Of a stretch of DNA of 64,000 bases, positions 42,528-50,803 are shown piece by piece. Numbering within the stretch: position 1 is the stretch's first letter; each line of letters begins with the position of its first letter. This DNA comes from Streptomyces piniterrae. Its GTDB lineage: Bacteria > Actinomycetota > Actinomycetes > Streptomycetales > Streptomycetaceae. The stretch covers positions 186,001 through 250,000 of the forward strand of contig NZ_SUMB01000010.1 of assembly GCF_005048155.1 (NCBI RefSeq), read 5' to 3'. Both the position numbers and the translations under genes were made by a program. The notes under the pieces were generated by a model. It saw only the letters and a list, made by a program, of their open reading frames with translations. It did not search any database and was not told the origin of the DNA.

Positions 42528-43514
42528 ATGGCATCAACCGACCGGCGCCCCGGCCCGCGCACCGATCCGAACCCCGCCCCGAAGGACGTATGGCTCCCGA
42601 TCCCGCCCGAGGAGATCGACGGCCTCCCCGAAGGGCTGAACTACGTCCACTGGGACGCCGGCCCCGCATACCCGGCCGACCCCGCCCGGTGCGTCTTCTA
42701 CTGCGTGCCCTACATGAAGGGCGCCGAGCCGTCACTGCGGCCGCTGCCGCTCATGCGCAATGTCCGGGTCGTACAGACGCTGACCGCCGGTATCGAGCAC
42801 ATGCTGCCCGGACTGCCCCGGATGCCGGCCGGCGCCCAGTTGTGCAACGCCCGCGGACTGCACGACGCCAGCACCGCCGAGCTCGCGCTCACCCTGATCC
42901 TGGCGTCGCTGCGCGGCATCCCGGATTTCGTACGGGGTCAGGACGCGGAGGAGTGGCGGCACGGTTTTCAGCCGGCCCTCGCCGACAAGTCGGTCCTCAT
43001 AGTGGGGTACGGTTCGATCGGCAGTGCCATCGAAGAGCGGCTCACACCTTTTGAGTGCGCGCGGGTGGCGCGCATCGCGCGCACCGCACGTGACACTGTG
43101 CGCGGTCCAGTGCTTCCACTCTCCGCCCTGAGCGACCTCCTGCCCGACGCGGACGTCGTCGTACTCGCCACTCCGCTCACCGAAGAGACCCATGGCCTGG
43201 TCGGAAGCGATTTCCTGGCGCGGATGAAGGACGGCGCACTCCTCGTCAACATCGCCCGCGGCGGAATCGTCGACACCAACGCGTTGCTCGCCGAACTGGA
43301 GTCGGGCCGGCTGCGCGCGGCGCTCGATGTGACCGATCCCGAACCCCTGCCGGCGGGCCATCCGCTGTGGCACGCTCCGGGCGTGCTCATCACTCCACAC
43401 GTCGGTGGCCCCAGCTCTGCCTTTCTGCCCCGTGCGAAGCGGCTTCTGCGCGAGCAGCTGGCGCTTTTCGCGGGTGGGGAACCCGTCGGGAACGTGATCG
43501 CAACAGCAGACTGA
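42528..43514 (+). CDS. D-2-hydroxyacid dehydrogenase family protein
   Basis: A 328-residue NAD(P)-dependent dehydrogenase. Visible: the catalytic-domain N-terminus, nucleotide loop VLIVGYGSIGSAIEERL (~152), the catalytic Arg in LLVNIARGGIVDT, the acidic residue in LDVTDPEPLP and the catalytic His in TPHVGGPSSAF. This family reduces 2-oxoacids such as phosphoglycerate precursors, glyoxylate or pyruvate; substrate is not predictable. A true serA lies at 50804, so this paralogue likely has another role. Confidence 0.85.
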   Translation: MASTDRRPGPRTDPNPAPKDVWLPIPPEEIDGLPEGLNYVHWDAGPAYPADPARCVFYCVPYMKGAEPSLRPLPLMRNVRVVQTLTAGIEHMLPGLPRMPAGAQLCNARGLHDASTAELALTLILASLRGIPDFVRGQDAEEWRHGFQPALADKSVLIVGYGSIGSAIEERLTPFECARVARIARTARDTVRGPVLPLSALSDLLPDADVVVLATPLTEETHGLVGSDFLARMKDGALLVNIARGGIVDTNALLAELESGRLRAALDVTDPEPLPAGHPLWHAPGVLITPHVGGPSSAFLPRAKRLLREQLALFAGGEPVGNVIATAD

Positions 43515-43711
43515 GACGGCTGCGCATCGCTCTACGAGGCCGTACGAATGCGGGCTGTGTTCACATTTGGTTAGCTGGTCACGCTCTGTAGAGGGGCTAT
43601 GTCCCTGAGTGACTGAATTGGTGTATCGTCCCGAGCGGGGACCGCGGCGTGCTGTATACGACGCGGTGCGAGATCCGGAACTCGAGGGGGGCGACGGGCG
43701 ATGTACGGTCG

Positions 43712-46700
43712 ATGGGCGAATCGCGAGACGCGCGATCCACGAGCGCCCGCGGAAATACCGCAGGACCCCCGGAAGCGCCGAGTGCTCCGATCGCCGCACT
43801 GCCGGGCACGGGCGAGCGGGAGAGAACGGTGAGCGCCCCCGGGGCGGTGCTCTCCAGGCCGCAGACCCAGACCAGCGGTCCGCCGAGCGTGGTGCCGCAG
43901 ATCGCGCTGGCCGCCGTCTGCGCCGGCTATGCCATCGGCGCCGCGTTCGGCTGGGGCTCGGCCGAAGTCGCCATGTTCATGGGGGACTTCGGGCTCAGCC
44001 TCGCGGCCCTGATCGCGGCCGTCTCCTGCGGTCTGTACGCCCGCAAGCACCAGAGCCGCTTCCGGCCGGCGTGGATGCTGTTCGCCGTCTCGTCCGGGAT
44101 GGCCGGCCTCGGGAACGGCGTCTGGGGCTGGTACGAGGTCGTCCTCGGCACCACCGTCCCCAGCCCCTCGCTGGCCGATTTCTGCTTTCTGCTGTTCGCC
44201 CCGCCCGCCATCGTCGGCCTGCTGGTGCTCGCCAAGAGGCCGGTGACCAGGGCCGGCTGGGTCTGCCTCGGACTGGACGCCTGGCTGATCGGCGGCTCGC
44301 TGCTCACGCTCTCCTGGAGCCTGGCGCTCGCCCACACGACCCACTTCCAGGGCAGCAGCGTCGCGCAGAGCGCGTTGTCCCTCGCCTATCCGCTGCTGGA
44401 CATCGTGCTGGTGAGCATGGTCCTCGCGCTGCATTTCAAACGCTCCTCGGTGCACCGCTCCGCCGTCAACACCGCAATCGCCGCACTGGCGTTGACGGTG
44501 CTGTGCGACGCCCTGTTCAGCTCGCCGCTGCTGCGCGAGCACTACCGGTCCGGCCAGATCCTGGACGCCGGCTGGTTCGCCGGTTCCATGCTGCTCGCCT
44601 ACGCGCCCTGGGTAGCCCGGCGCAATCAGAACGAGTGCGCCGACGACGAGGTCCAGTCGGCCGCACCGCGCCTCCAGCCGCACGGCAGCCGCCCCATCGC
44701 GGGCTCGCTCGCCGCCCTCACCCCGTATCTCGCCGCCGCCGTCTGCACCCTGGGCATCCTCACCAACGTCCTGGACGGCCGGCGCATCGACCACGTGGTG
44801 CTGTTCACCGGCTGCGCGGTCGTCCTCGCCCTGGTCGTCCGCCAGGGCATCATGCTGCTCGACAACATCACCCTCACCCAGGAACTGGCCCAGAAGGAGA
44901 ACCACTTCCGCTCCCTGGTCCAGGGCTCCAGCGACGTCATCATGATCGCCGCGCCGACCGGAGTGCTCCGCTACGTGAGCCCGGCCGCCGCCGGCGTCTA
45001 CGGGCGCGACGCCGAGGAGCTGGTCGGCTCCGAGCTCGCCGCGCTGATCCACCCGGAAGACCTGGGGCGGGTGGTGCACGAGGTCCGCAGATTCCTCGCC
45101 GCGGACCCCGCCGCCGAGCCGACCACCCGTATCGAATGCCGCTTCCGCGCCGGCGAGCTGCGGACCGGCGGTGGGGGCACCTCCCGCTCGAGCGAAGCCG
45201 AGAGTGGGGGAGGCTGGCTCAACGTCGAATCCACCGTCAACCGCCACCACGGCGGCCTGATCTTCAACTCCCGCGATGTCACCGAGCGGGTCCGTCTGCA
45301 GGCCCAGCTCCAGCACAACGCCTCCCACGACGCGCTCACCGACCTGCCCAACCGGGCCCTGTTCACCGAACGCGTCAGCCAGGCCGTCACCGGCCGCCGC
45401 GCCAGCGACCACGGCACCGCCGTGCTCTACATCGACCTCGACGGCTTCAAGCAGGTCAACGACACCATCGGGCATCAGGCGGGCGACGAACTCCTGGTGC
45501 AGGCGGCCCGCCGGCTCGGCGAGTCCGTCCGCTCGGGGGACATAGCGGCCCGGCTCGGCGGCGACGAGTTCGCCGCGCTCATCACGGGCGACGGCACCCG
45601 CGACCGCGCCGCCCGCGAGTTCCGTATGCACGAGATCGCCGACCGGCTGCGCATCAAGCTCTCCGAGCCGTACCGGATCGACGGCCGCGACGTCCGCGTC
45701 GCGGCCAGCATCGGCGTCGCCTTCGCCGAGCCGGGCGTCACCCCGGCGGGGCTGCTGCGCAACGCCGACCTCGCGATGTACCGCGCCAAGCAGGCCGGAA
45801 AGGGCCGGGTGGAGCTCTACGCCCCGCAGATGCAGGCCGAGGTGATGGACCGCGCCGAGCTCGCCACCACCCTCCGTACGGCCCTGCGCGACGGCGAGTT
45901 CGTGCTGCTGCACCAGCCGGTCGTCGAGCTGGCCGGCGGCCGGGTCACCGCGGTCGCCGCGCACGCCCGCTGGCGATCGGCCCAGGGCATCCTCTTCACC
46001 CCCGCCGAGTTCCTCCGCGTCGCCGAGCGCGGCCGGCCCACGGACGACGCCGACCGCACCGCCGAGCTGGGCCGCTGGCAGCTGGAACAGGCCGTCGAGC
46101 AGGCCGCGGCGCGGCACCGCGCGGGCCACACCGTGCCGGTCGCCGTCCGGGTCTCCGCCCGCCGGCTGCTGGACAGCGCGCGGGACGGGATGCCCCCCAA
46201 GAGCGTCGAGGCCCTGCTCACCCGGCATGGCCTGCCCTCCGGCGCGCTCGTCCTGGAACTGTCCGAAAGCGATCCCCGCATCCCCCTCGACGAACTGGAG
46301 CGGCGGCTGGTCGCGCTGCGCCGGCTGGGCGTACGCATCGCCCTCGACGGCTTCGGCAGCGGTTACGCCGCCATGAGCGCGCTGCGCCGGCTGCCCATCG
46401 ACGTCCTGCGGCTGGACCGCGGGCTGGTCGACGGTGTGGTGGAGTCCGCCCGGCTGCACAAGATCACCGCCGGGCTGCTGCGGATCGCCGCCGATCTCGG
46501 GATGCAGTCCGTCGCCGACGGCGTCGATCTTCCCGAGCAGGTCCTCGCGCTGCGCTCCATGGGCTGCACCCACGGCCAGGGCATGGCCTTCTCCGGGCCG
46601 CTGGACGAACACCGGCTGCGCCGCGCCCTGACGGTCGGCAGCTACCCGGTGCCGGACCTGGCCGGCGAGGGGCGGAGCCCGGGGCAGGCCGCCCGCGCCG

Positions 46701-46813
46701 TGGTGCTCAGCGGCAGTGGCCTGCCCGTCCGGCACGGCGGTGTGGCCGGTCCCGACGCCATCGCGCATCCCCCATTGCGCTCAAATAGTGAGACCCCCAT
46801 CCCACCCACTTGA
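43712..46813 (+). CDS. Membrane PAS-GGDEF-degenerate EAL c-di-GMP protein
   Basis: A ~1033-residue protein. About ten membrane helices (50-370) precede a PAS domain (~395-520, ENHFRSLVQGSSDVIMI, VTERVRLQAQ), a GGDEF domain (~545-700) and an EAL-like domain (~715-960). GGDEF is intact (RLGGDEFAAL) with an I-site RSGD five residues before it, so it should make c-di-GMP under product inhibition. The EAL domain has lost its signature: EAL reads AAH, the Asn of NxSP is Arg, DDFG is DGFG, KIDRSF is RLDRGL and VAEGVE is VADGVD. It should be inactive as a phosphodiesterase. GTG 43649 is an alternative start. Located before the ilv leader. Confidence 0.85.
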   Translation: MGESRDARSTSARGNTAGPPEAPSAPIAALPGTGERERTVSAPGAVLSRPQTQTSGPPSVVPQIALAAVCAGYAIGAAFGWGSAEVAMFMGDFGLSLAALIAAVSCGLYARKHQSRFRPAWMLFAVSSGMAGLGNGVWGWYEVVLGTTVPSPSLADFCFLLFAPPAIVGLLVLAKRPVTRAGWVCLGLDAWLIGGSLLTLSWSLALAHTTHFQGSSVAQSALSLAYPLLDIVLVSMVLALHFKRSSVHRSAVNTAIAALALTVLCDALFSSPLLREHYRSGQILDAGWFAGSMLLAYAPWVARRNQNECADDEVQSAAPRLQPHGSRPIAGSLAALTPYLAAAVCTLGILTNVLDGRRIDHVVLFTGCAVVLALVVRQGIMLLDNITLTQELAQKENHFRSLVQGSSDVIMIAAPTGVLRYVSPAAAGVYGRDAEELVGSELAALIHPEDLGRVVHEVRRFLAADPAAEPTTRIECRFRAGELRTGGGGTSRSSEAESGGGWLNVESTVNRHHGGLIFNSRDVTERVRLQAQLQHNASHDALTDLPNRALFTERVSQAVTGRRASDHGTAVLYIDLDGFKQVNDTIGHQAGDELLVQAARRLGESVRSGDIAARLGGDEFAALITGDGTRDRAAREFRMHEIADRLRIKLSEPYRIDGRDVRVAASIGVAFAEPGVTPAGLLRNADLAMYRAKQAGKGRVELYAPQMQAEVMDRAELATTLRTALRDGEFVLLHQPVVELAGGRVTAVAAHARWRSAQGILFTPAEFLRVAERGRPTDDADRTAELGRWQLEQAVEQAAARHRAGHTVPVAVRVSARRLLDSARDGMPPKSVEALLTRHGLPSGALVLELSESDPRIPLDELERRLVALRRLGVRIALDGFGSGYAAMSALRRLPIDVLRLDRGLVDGVVESARLHKITAGLLRIAADLGMQSVADGVDLPEQVLALRSMGCTHGQGMAFSGPLDEHRLRRALTVGSYPVPDLAGEGRSPGQAARAVVLSGSGLPVRHGGVAGPDAIAHPPLRSNSETPIPPT
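45170..45213 (+). repeat. Interspersed palindromic element inside the PAS domain coding region
   Basis: The 44 nt begin with GGTGGGGGCACCTCCC, include the palindrome CGCTCGAGCG and end with GTGGGGGAGG. I recognise this as a repeat scattered in Streptomyces genomes, normally intergenic. Here it adds in frame the residues GGGGTSRSSEAESGGG between PAS strands. Confidence 0.65.
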
Positions 46814-46846
46814 CACTCATGGTGCGGGAGGGGGAGGGTCAGTGCC

Positions 46847-46888
46847 ATGCGCACCCGAATTCTCGTACTTGGAAAGCGCGTCGGCTGA
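46847..46888 (+). CDS. ilvB leader peptide
   Basis: A 13-residue open frame, MRTRILVLGKRVG, with an AGGG site upstream. It contains consecutive Ile-Leu-Val-Leu codons, the end products of the operon. Such leaders control ilvB in actinobacteria by ribosome-mediated attenuation. Too short for ordinary gene finding. Confidence 0.85.
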   Translation: MRTRILVLGKRVG

Positions 46889-46930
46889 AGCTGGGCCCTG
46901 ATGAAGCCCAGCTGACCGCACCGACGCGCT
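46875..46930 (+). promoter_or_regulatory. Leader RNA hairpin of the ilv attenuator
   Basis: AGCGCGTCGG (46875-46884) pairs perfectly with CCGACGCGCT (46921-46930); inside it AGCTGGGC (46889-46896) pairs with GCCCAGCT (46906-46913). The outer left arm overlaps the end of the leader peptide, so a ribosome there would disrupt it. Its right arm abuts the terminator. Confidence 0.8.
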
Positions 46931-46964
46931 CCCCTCGCTTGCCTCACGGCACGAGGGGTTTTTT
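46931..46964 (+). terminator. Intrinsic terminator of the ilv attenuator
   Basis: CCCCTCG (46931-46937) pairs with CGAGGGG (46952-46958), followed by six T residues (46959-46964). A U-tract terminator is rare in this GC-rich genome and lies 57 bp before ilvB. Confidence 0.85.
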
Positions 46965-47021
46965 GTTGCATAGCAACCTCACAAATCCCGCCAAAACCCT
47001 CAGCTTCGAGAAGAGACGCAG

Positions 47022-48884
47022 ATGACCGAGCAGGCCTCCGGGGCCCACCATCCGCAGCCGCGGGCCCGTAACTCCGGCGGACCGCAGCAGCAGCCCGCGA
47101 CCGTCGAGCACGTCACGGGCGCGCAGTCCCTCATCCGTTCGCTCGAGGAGGTCGGGGCCGACACCGTGTTCGGCATTCCCGGCGGTGCGATCCTTCCGGC
47201 GTACGACCCGATGATGGACTCCTCGAAGGTGCGGCACATCCTGGTGCGCCACGAGCAGGGCGCCGGGCACGCCGCCACGGGTTACGCCCAGGCCACCGGC
47301 AAGGTCGGCGTGTGCATGGCGACTTCGGGCCCGGGTGCCACCAACCTGGTCACGCCGATCGCCGACGCCCACATGGACTCCGTCCCGCTGGTCGCGATCA
47401 CCGGCCAGGTCGCCTCCAAGGCGATCGGCACGGACGCCTTCCAGGAGGCGGACATCTGCGGCATCACGATGCCGATCACCAAGCACAACTTCCTGGTCAC
47501 CGACCCGGCCGACATCCCCAAGACGATCGCCGAGGCGTTCCACATCGCCTCCACCGGACGTCCGGGCCCGGTCCTGGTCGACATCGCCAAGGACGCCCTC
47601 CAGGCCCGGACCACCTTCGCCTGGCCGCCGCACACCGACCTGCCCGGCTACCGCCCGGTGACCAAGCCGCACGCCAAGCAGATCCGCGAGGCCGCCCGGC
47701 TGATCGTCGAGTCCAAGCGCCCGGTGCTCTACGTCGGCGGCGGTGTGATGAAGGCCGGCGCCACCGCCGAGCTGAAGGTCCTGGCGGAGCTGACCGGCGC
47801 CCCGGTCACCACGACCCTGATGGCGCTGGGCTCCTTCCCCGACAGCCACCCCCAGCACGTCGGCATGCCCGGCATGCACGGCGCGGTCACCGCGGTCACC
47901 GCCCTCCAGAAGTCCGACCTGCTGATCACCCTCGGCGCCCGCTTCGACGACCGGGTCACCGGCAAGCTGGACTCCTTCGCCCCGTTCGCCAAGGTCGTGC
48001 ACGCCGACATCGACCCGGCGGAGATCGGCAAGAACCGCGCCGCCGACGTCCCGATCGTCGGCGACGCCCGCGAGGTCATCGCCGACCTGATCGTCGCCGT
48101 CCAGGCGGAGTACGACGCCGGCCACCGCGGCGACTACAGCGCCTGGTGGAAGGACCTCAACCGCTGGCGCGACACCTACCCCCTGGGCTACGACCTGCCG
48201 GACGACGGCAGCCTGTCCCCGCAGCAGGTCATCGAGCGGATCGGCAAGCTCGCCCCGGCCGACACGATCTACGCCGCGGGCGTCGGCCAGCACCAGATGT
48301 GGGCCGCCCACTTCATCGACTACGAGCGGCCGTCGACCTGGCTGAACTCCGGCGGCGCCGGCACGATGGGCTACGCCGTCCCCGCCGCCATGGGCGCCAA
48401 GGCCGGTCAGCCGGACCGTACGGTCTGGGCGATCGACGGCGACGGCTGCTTCCAGATGACCAATCAGGAACTGGTCACCTGCGCGCTGAACAACATCCCG
48501 ATCAAGGTCGCGATCATCAACAACGGTGCACTGGGCATGGTCCGCCAGTGGCAGACCCTGTTCTACAACCAGCGCTACTCCAACACCGTGCTGCACAGCG
48601 GCCCCGAGGCGGACGGCAAGCAGCCGTCGGCGGGTACCCGCATCCCGGACTTCGTGAAGCTGTCCGAGGCGATGGGCTGTGTCGCGCTGCGCTGCGAGTC
48701 CCCCGACGACCTGGACAAGGTCATCGCGGAGGCCAACGCCATCAACGACCGCCCGGTCGTGATCGACTTCATCGTCCACGAGGACGCGCAGGTGTGGCCG
48801 ATGGTCGCCGCCGGCACCTCCAACGACGAGGTCATGGCCGCCCGGGGCGTGCGTCCCGACTTCGGCGACAACGAAGACGACTGA
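47022..48884 (+). CDS. ilvB: Acetolactate synthase large subunit
   Basis: A 620-residue ThDP enzyme making acetolactate (Val/Leu) or acetohydroxybutyrate (Ile). Visible: VFGIPGGAILPAYDPMMDS, the catalytic Glu in LVRHEQGAGHAATGYAQ, the FAD/central domain, and the ThDP motif starting at GDGCFQMTNQELVTCALNN. A ~35-residue Pro/Gln-rich extension precedes the core. ATG 47022. It leads ilvB-ilvN-ilvC and is controlled by the attenuator upstream. Confidence 0.97.
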   Translation: MTEQASGAHHPQPRARNSGGPQQQPATVEHVTGAQSLIRSLEEVGADTVFGIPGGAILPAYDPMMDSSKVRHILVRHEQGAGHAATGYAQATGKVGVCMATSGPGATNLVTPIADAHMDSVPLVAITGQVASKAIGTDAFQEADICGITMPITKHNFLVTDPADIPKTIAEAFHIASTGRPGPVLVDIAKDALQARTTFAWPPHTDLPGYRPVTKPHAKQIREAARLIVESKRPVLYVGGGVMKAGATAELKVLAELTGAPVTTTLMALGSFPDSHPQHVGMPGMHGAVTAVTALQKSDLLITLGARFDDRVTGKLDSFAPFAKVVHADIDPAEIGKNRAADVPIVGDAREVIADLIVAVQAEYDAGHRGDYSAWWKDLNRWRDTYPLGYDLPDDGSLSPQQVIERIGKLAPADTIYAAGVGQHQMWAAHFIDYERPSTWLNSGGAGTMGYAVPAAMGAKAGQPDRTVWAIDGDGCFQMTNQELVTCALNNIPIKVAIINNGALGMVRQWQTLFYNQRYSNTVLHSGPEADGKQPSAGTRIPDFVKLSEAMGCVALRCESPDDLDKVIAEANAINDRPVVIDFIVHEDAQVWPMVAAGTSNDEVMAARGVRPDFGDNEDD

Positions 48885-48910
48885 GAGCCGTAGGAAGAGG
48901 AACGAGACCC

Positions 48911-49435
48911 ATGTCCAAGCACACGCTCTCCGTCCTGGTGGAGAACACCCCCGGCATCCTGGCCCGGATCGCCGCCCTGTTCTCCCGCCGCGGCTTCAAC
49001 ATCGACTCGCTCGCGGTCGGGGTCACCGAGCACCCCGACATCTCCCGCATCACCATCGTCGTCAACGTCGAGTCGCTGCCCCTCGAACAGGTCACCAAGC
49101 AGCTCAACAAGCTCGTCAACGTCCTGAAGATCGTCGAGCTGGAGCCGGGCTCCGCGATCCAGCGCGAACTGGTCCTCGCCAAGGTCCGCGCCGACAACGA
49201 GACCCGCTCGCAGATCGTGGAGATCGTCCAGCTCTTCCGCGCCAAGACGGTGGACGTCTCCCCGGACGCCGTCACGATCGAGGCCACCGGATCGAGTGAC
49301 AAGCTCGAGGCGATGCTCAAGATGCTGGAGCCGTTCGGCATCAAGGAGTTGGTGCAGTCCGGCACCATCGCCATAGGGCGCGGCGCCCGGTCCATCACGG
49401 ACCGCTCGCTGCGCGCACTGGACCGCTCGGCCTGA
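48911..49435 (+). CDS. ilvN: Acetolactate synthase small (regulatory) subunit
   Basis: A 174-residue ACT-domain subunit that activates IlvB and confers valine feedback inhibition. The ACT fold is clear in HTLSVLVENTPGILARIAAL and FSRRGFNIDSLAVG, with the C-terminal regulatory half from ~80. It starts 26 bp after ilvB with GGAAGAGGA upstream. Also called ilvH. Confidence 0.96.
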   Translation: MSKHTLSVLVENTPGILARIAALFSRRGFNIDSLAVGVTEHPDISRITIVVNVESLPLEQVTKQLNKLVNVLKIVELEPGSAIQRELVLAKVRADNETRSQIVEIVQLFRAKTVDVSPDAVTIEATGSSDKLEAMLKMLEPFGIKELVQSGTIAIGRGARSITDRSLRALDRSA

Positions 49436-49536
49436 CCCGCCCCGGTCCCCCGGACCGCATGGCGAGACCCCCGAACCTTTCCCACTCCGCCCGCGTACTG
49501 TGTGGGCAACCAGCTACATCCAAGGAGATACCCGAA

Positions 49537-50535
49537 GTGGCCGAGCTGTTCTACGACGACGATGCCGACCTGTCCATCATCCAGAACCGCAAGGTCGCGG
49601 TCATCGGCTACGGAAGCCAGGGCCACGCCCATGCGCTGTCGCTGCGTGACTCGGGTGTCGACGTGCGGGTCGGTCTGCACGAGGGCTCCAAGTCCAAGGC
49701 CAAGGCCGAGGAGCAGGGCCTGCGCGTGGTGACCCCGGCCGAGGCGGCCGCCGAGGCCGACGTCATCATGATCCTGGTGCCGGACCCGATCCAGGCCAAG
49801 GTCTACGAGGAGTCCATCAAGGACAACCTCAAGGACGGCGACGCGCTGTTCTTCGGCCACGGCCTGAACATCCGCTACGGCTTCATCAAGCCCCCGGCCG
49901 GCGTGGACGTCGCCCTGGTCGCCCCCAAGGGCCCGGGTCACCTGGTCCGCCGCCAGTACGAGGAAGGCCGCGGCGTGCCGTGCATCGCCGGTGTCGAGCA
50001 GGACGCCTCCGGCAACGCCTTCGCGCTGGCCCTCTCGTACGCCAAGGGCATCGGCGGCACCCGCGCCGGCGTCATCAAGACCACCTTCACCGAGGAGACC
50101 GAGACCGACCTGTTCGGTGAGCAGGCGGTTCTGTGCGGTGGCGCCTCGGCGCTGGTCAAGGCCGGTTTCGAGACCCTGGTCGAGGCGGGCTACCAGCCGG
50201 AGATCGCGTACTTCGAGTGCCTCCACGAGCTCAAGCTGATCGTGGACCTCATGTACGAGGGCGGCCTGGAGAAGATGCGCTGGTCGGTCTCCGAGACCGC
50301 CGAGTGGGGCGACTACGTCACCGGCCCGCGGATCATCAACGAGAACACCAAGGCCGAGATGAAGAAGGTGCTCGCCGAGATCCAGGACGGCACCTTCGCC
50401 AACAACTGGATGGCGGAGTACAACGCCGGTCTGCCGAAGTACAACGAGTACAAGAAGGCCGACGAGGACCACCTCCTGGAGACCACCGGCAAGAAGCTGC
50501 GCAAGCTGATGAGCTGGGTGGACGACGAGGCGTAA
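49537..50535 (+). CDS. ilvC: Ketol-acid reductoisomerase
   Basis: A 332-residue class I enzyme converting acetolactate to dihydroxyisovalerate with NADPH and Mg2+. The nucleotide-binding motif is VAVIGYGSQGHAHALSLRDS; the metal-binding acidic residues lie in TDLFGEQAVLCGG and EIAYFECLHELKLIVDLMYE. GTG 49537 follows CAAGGAGA. Ends with a terminator hairpin, separating it from serA. Confidence 0.97.
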   Translation: MAELFYDDDADLSIIQNRKVAVIGYGSQGHAHALSLRDSGVDVRVGLHEGSKSKAKAEEQGLRVVTPAEAAAEADVIMILVPDPIQAKVYEESIKDNLKDGDALFFGHGLNIRYGFIKPPAGVDVALVAPKGPGHLVRRQYEEGRGVPCIAGVEQDASGNAFALALSYAKGIGGTRAGVIKTTFTEETETDLFGEQAVLCGGASALVKAGFETLVEAGYQPEIAYFECLHELKLIVDLMYEGGLEKMRWSVSETAEWGDYVTGPRIINENTKAEMKKVLAEIQDGTFANNWMAEYNAGLPKYNEYKKADEDHLLETTGKKLRKLMSWVDDEA

Positions 50536-50545
50536 GCCCGAAGGA

Positions 50546-50577
50546 GAGGGGGTCGCGGCGAGAGTCGCGGCCCCCTC
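50546..50577 (+). terminator. Terminator hairpin after ilvC
   Basis: GAGGGGGTCGCG (50546-50557) pairs with CGCGGCCCCCTC (50566-50577), one T-G pair, 8-nt loop. Confidence 0.8.
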
Positions 50578-50803
50578 GTCCTTGAGGCCGCCGATGGGGC
50601 ATCATCGCCTTGTCCACCGCGTAGAACCCGCACGGGTGATCCTGACGCTTCGGCGCAGGGCCCGCCCGGAACCGCCACTACACTCGACACCACAAGCGCG
50701 TTCAGGCTCACAACGTCGTGCGTCTTCCACGCGGCTGCCCCCTTCACCGCCTTCGGCCGTCGGGACGGCCGTCCGCGAAGGACTAGTGAGGACTGAAGAC
50801 CAC

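Noticed and set aside
43571..46768. 1065-residue minus-strand frame and 1059-residue plus-strand frame (43609-46788)
   Set aside because: Both are shadows of the GGDEF gene; no recognisable domains, only low-complexity sequence.
46810..46815. TTGACA as the ilv promoter -35 box
   Set aside because: No acceptable -10 hexamer follows at 16-18 bp, and the transcription start would fall on the leader start codon.
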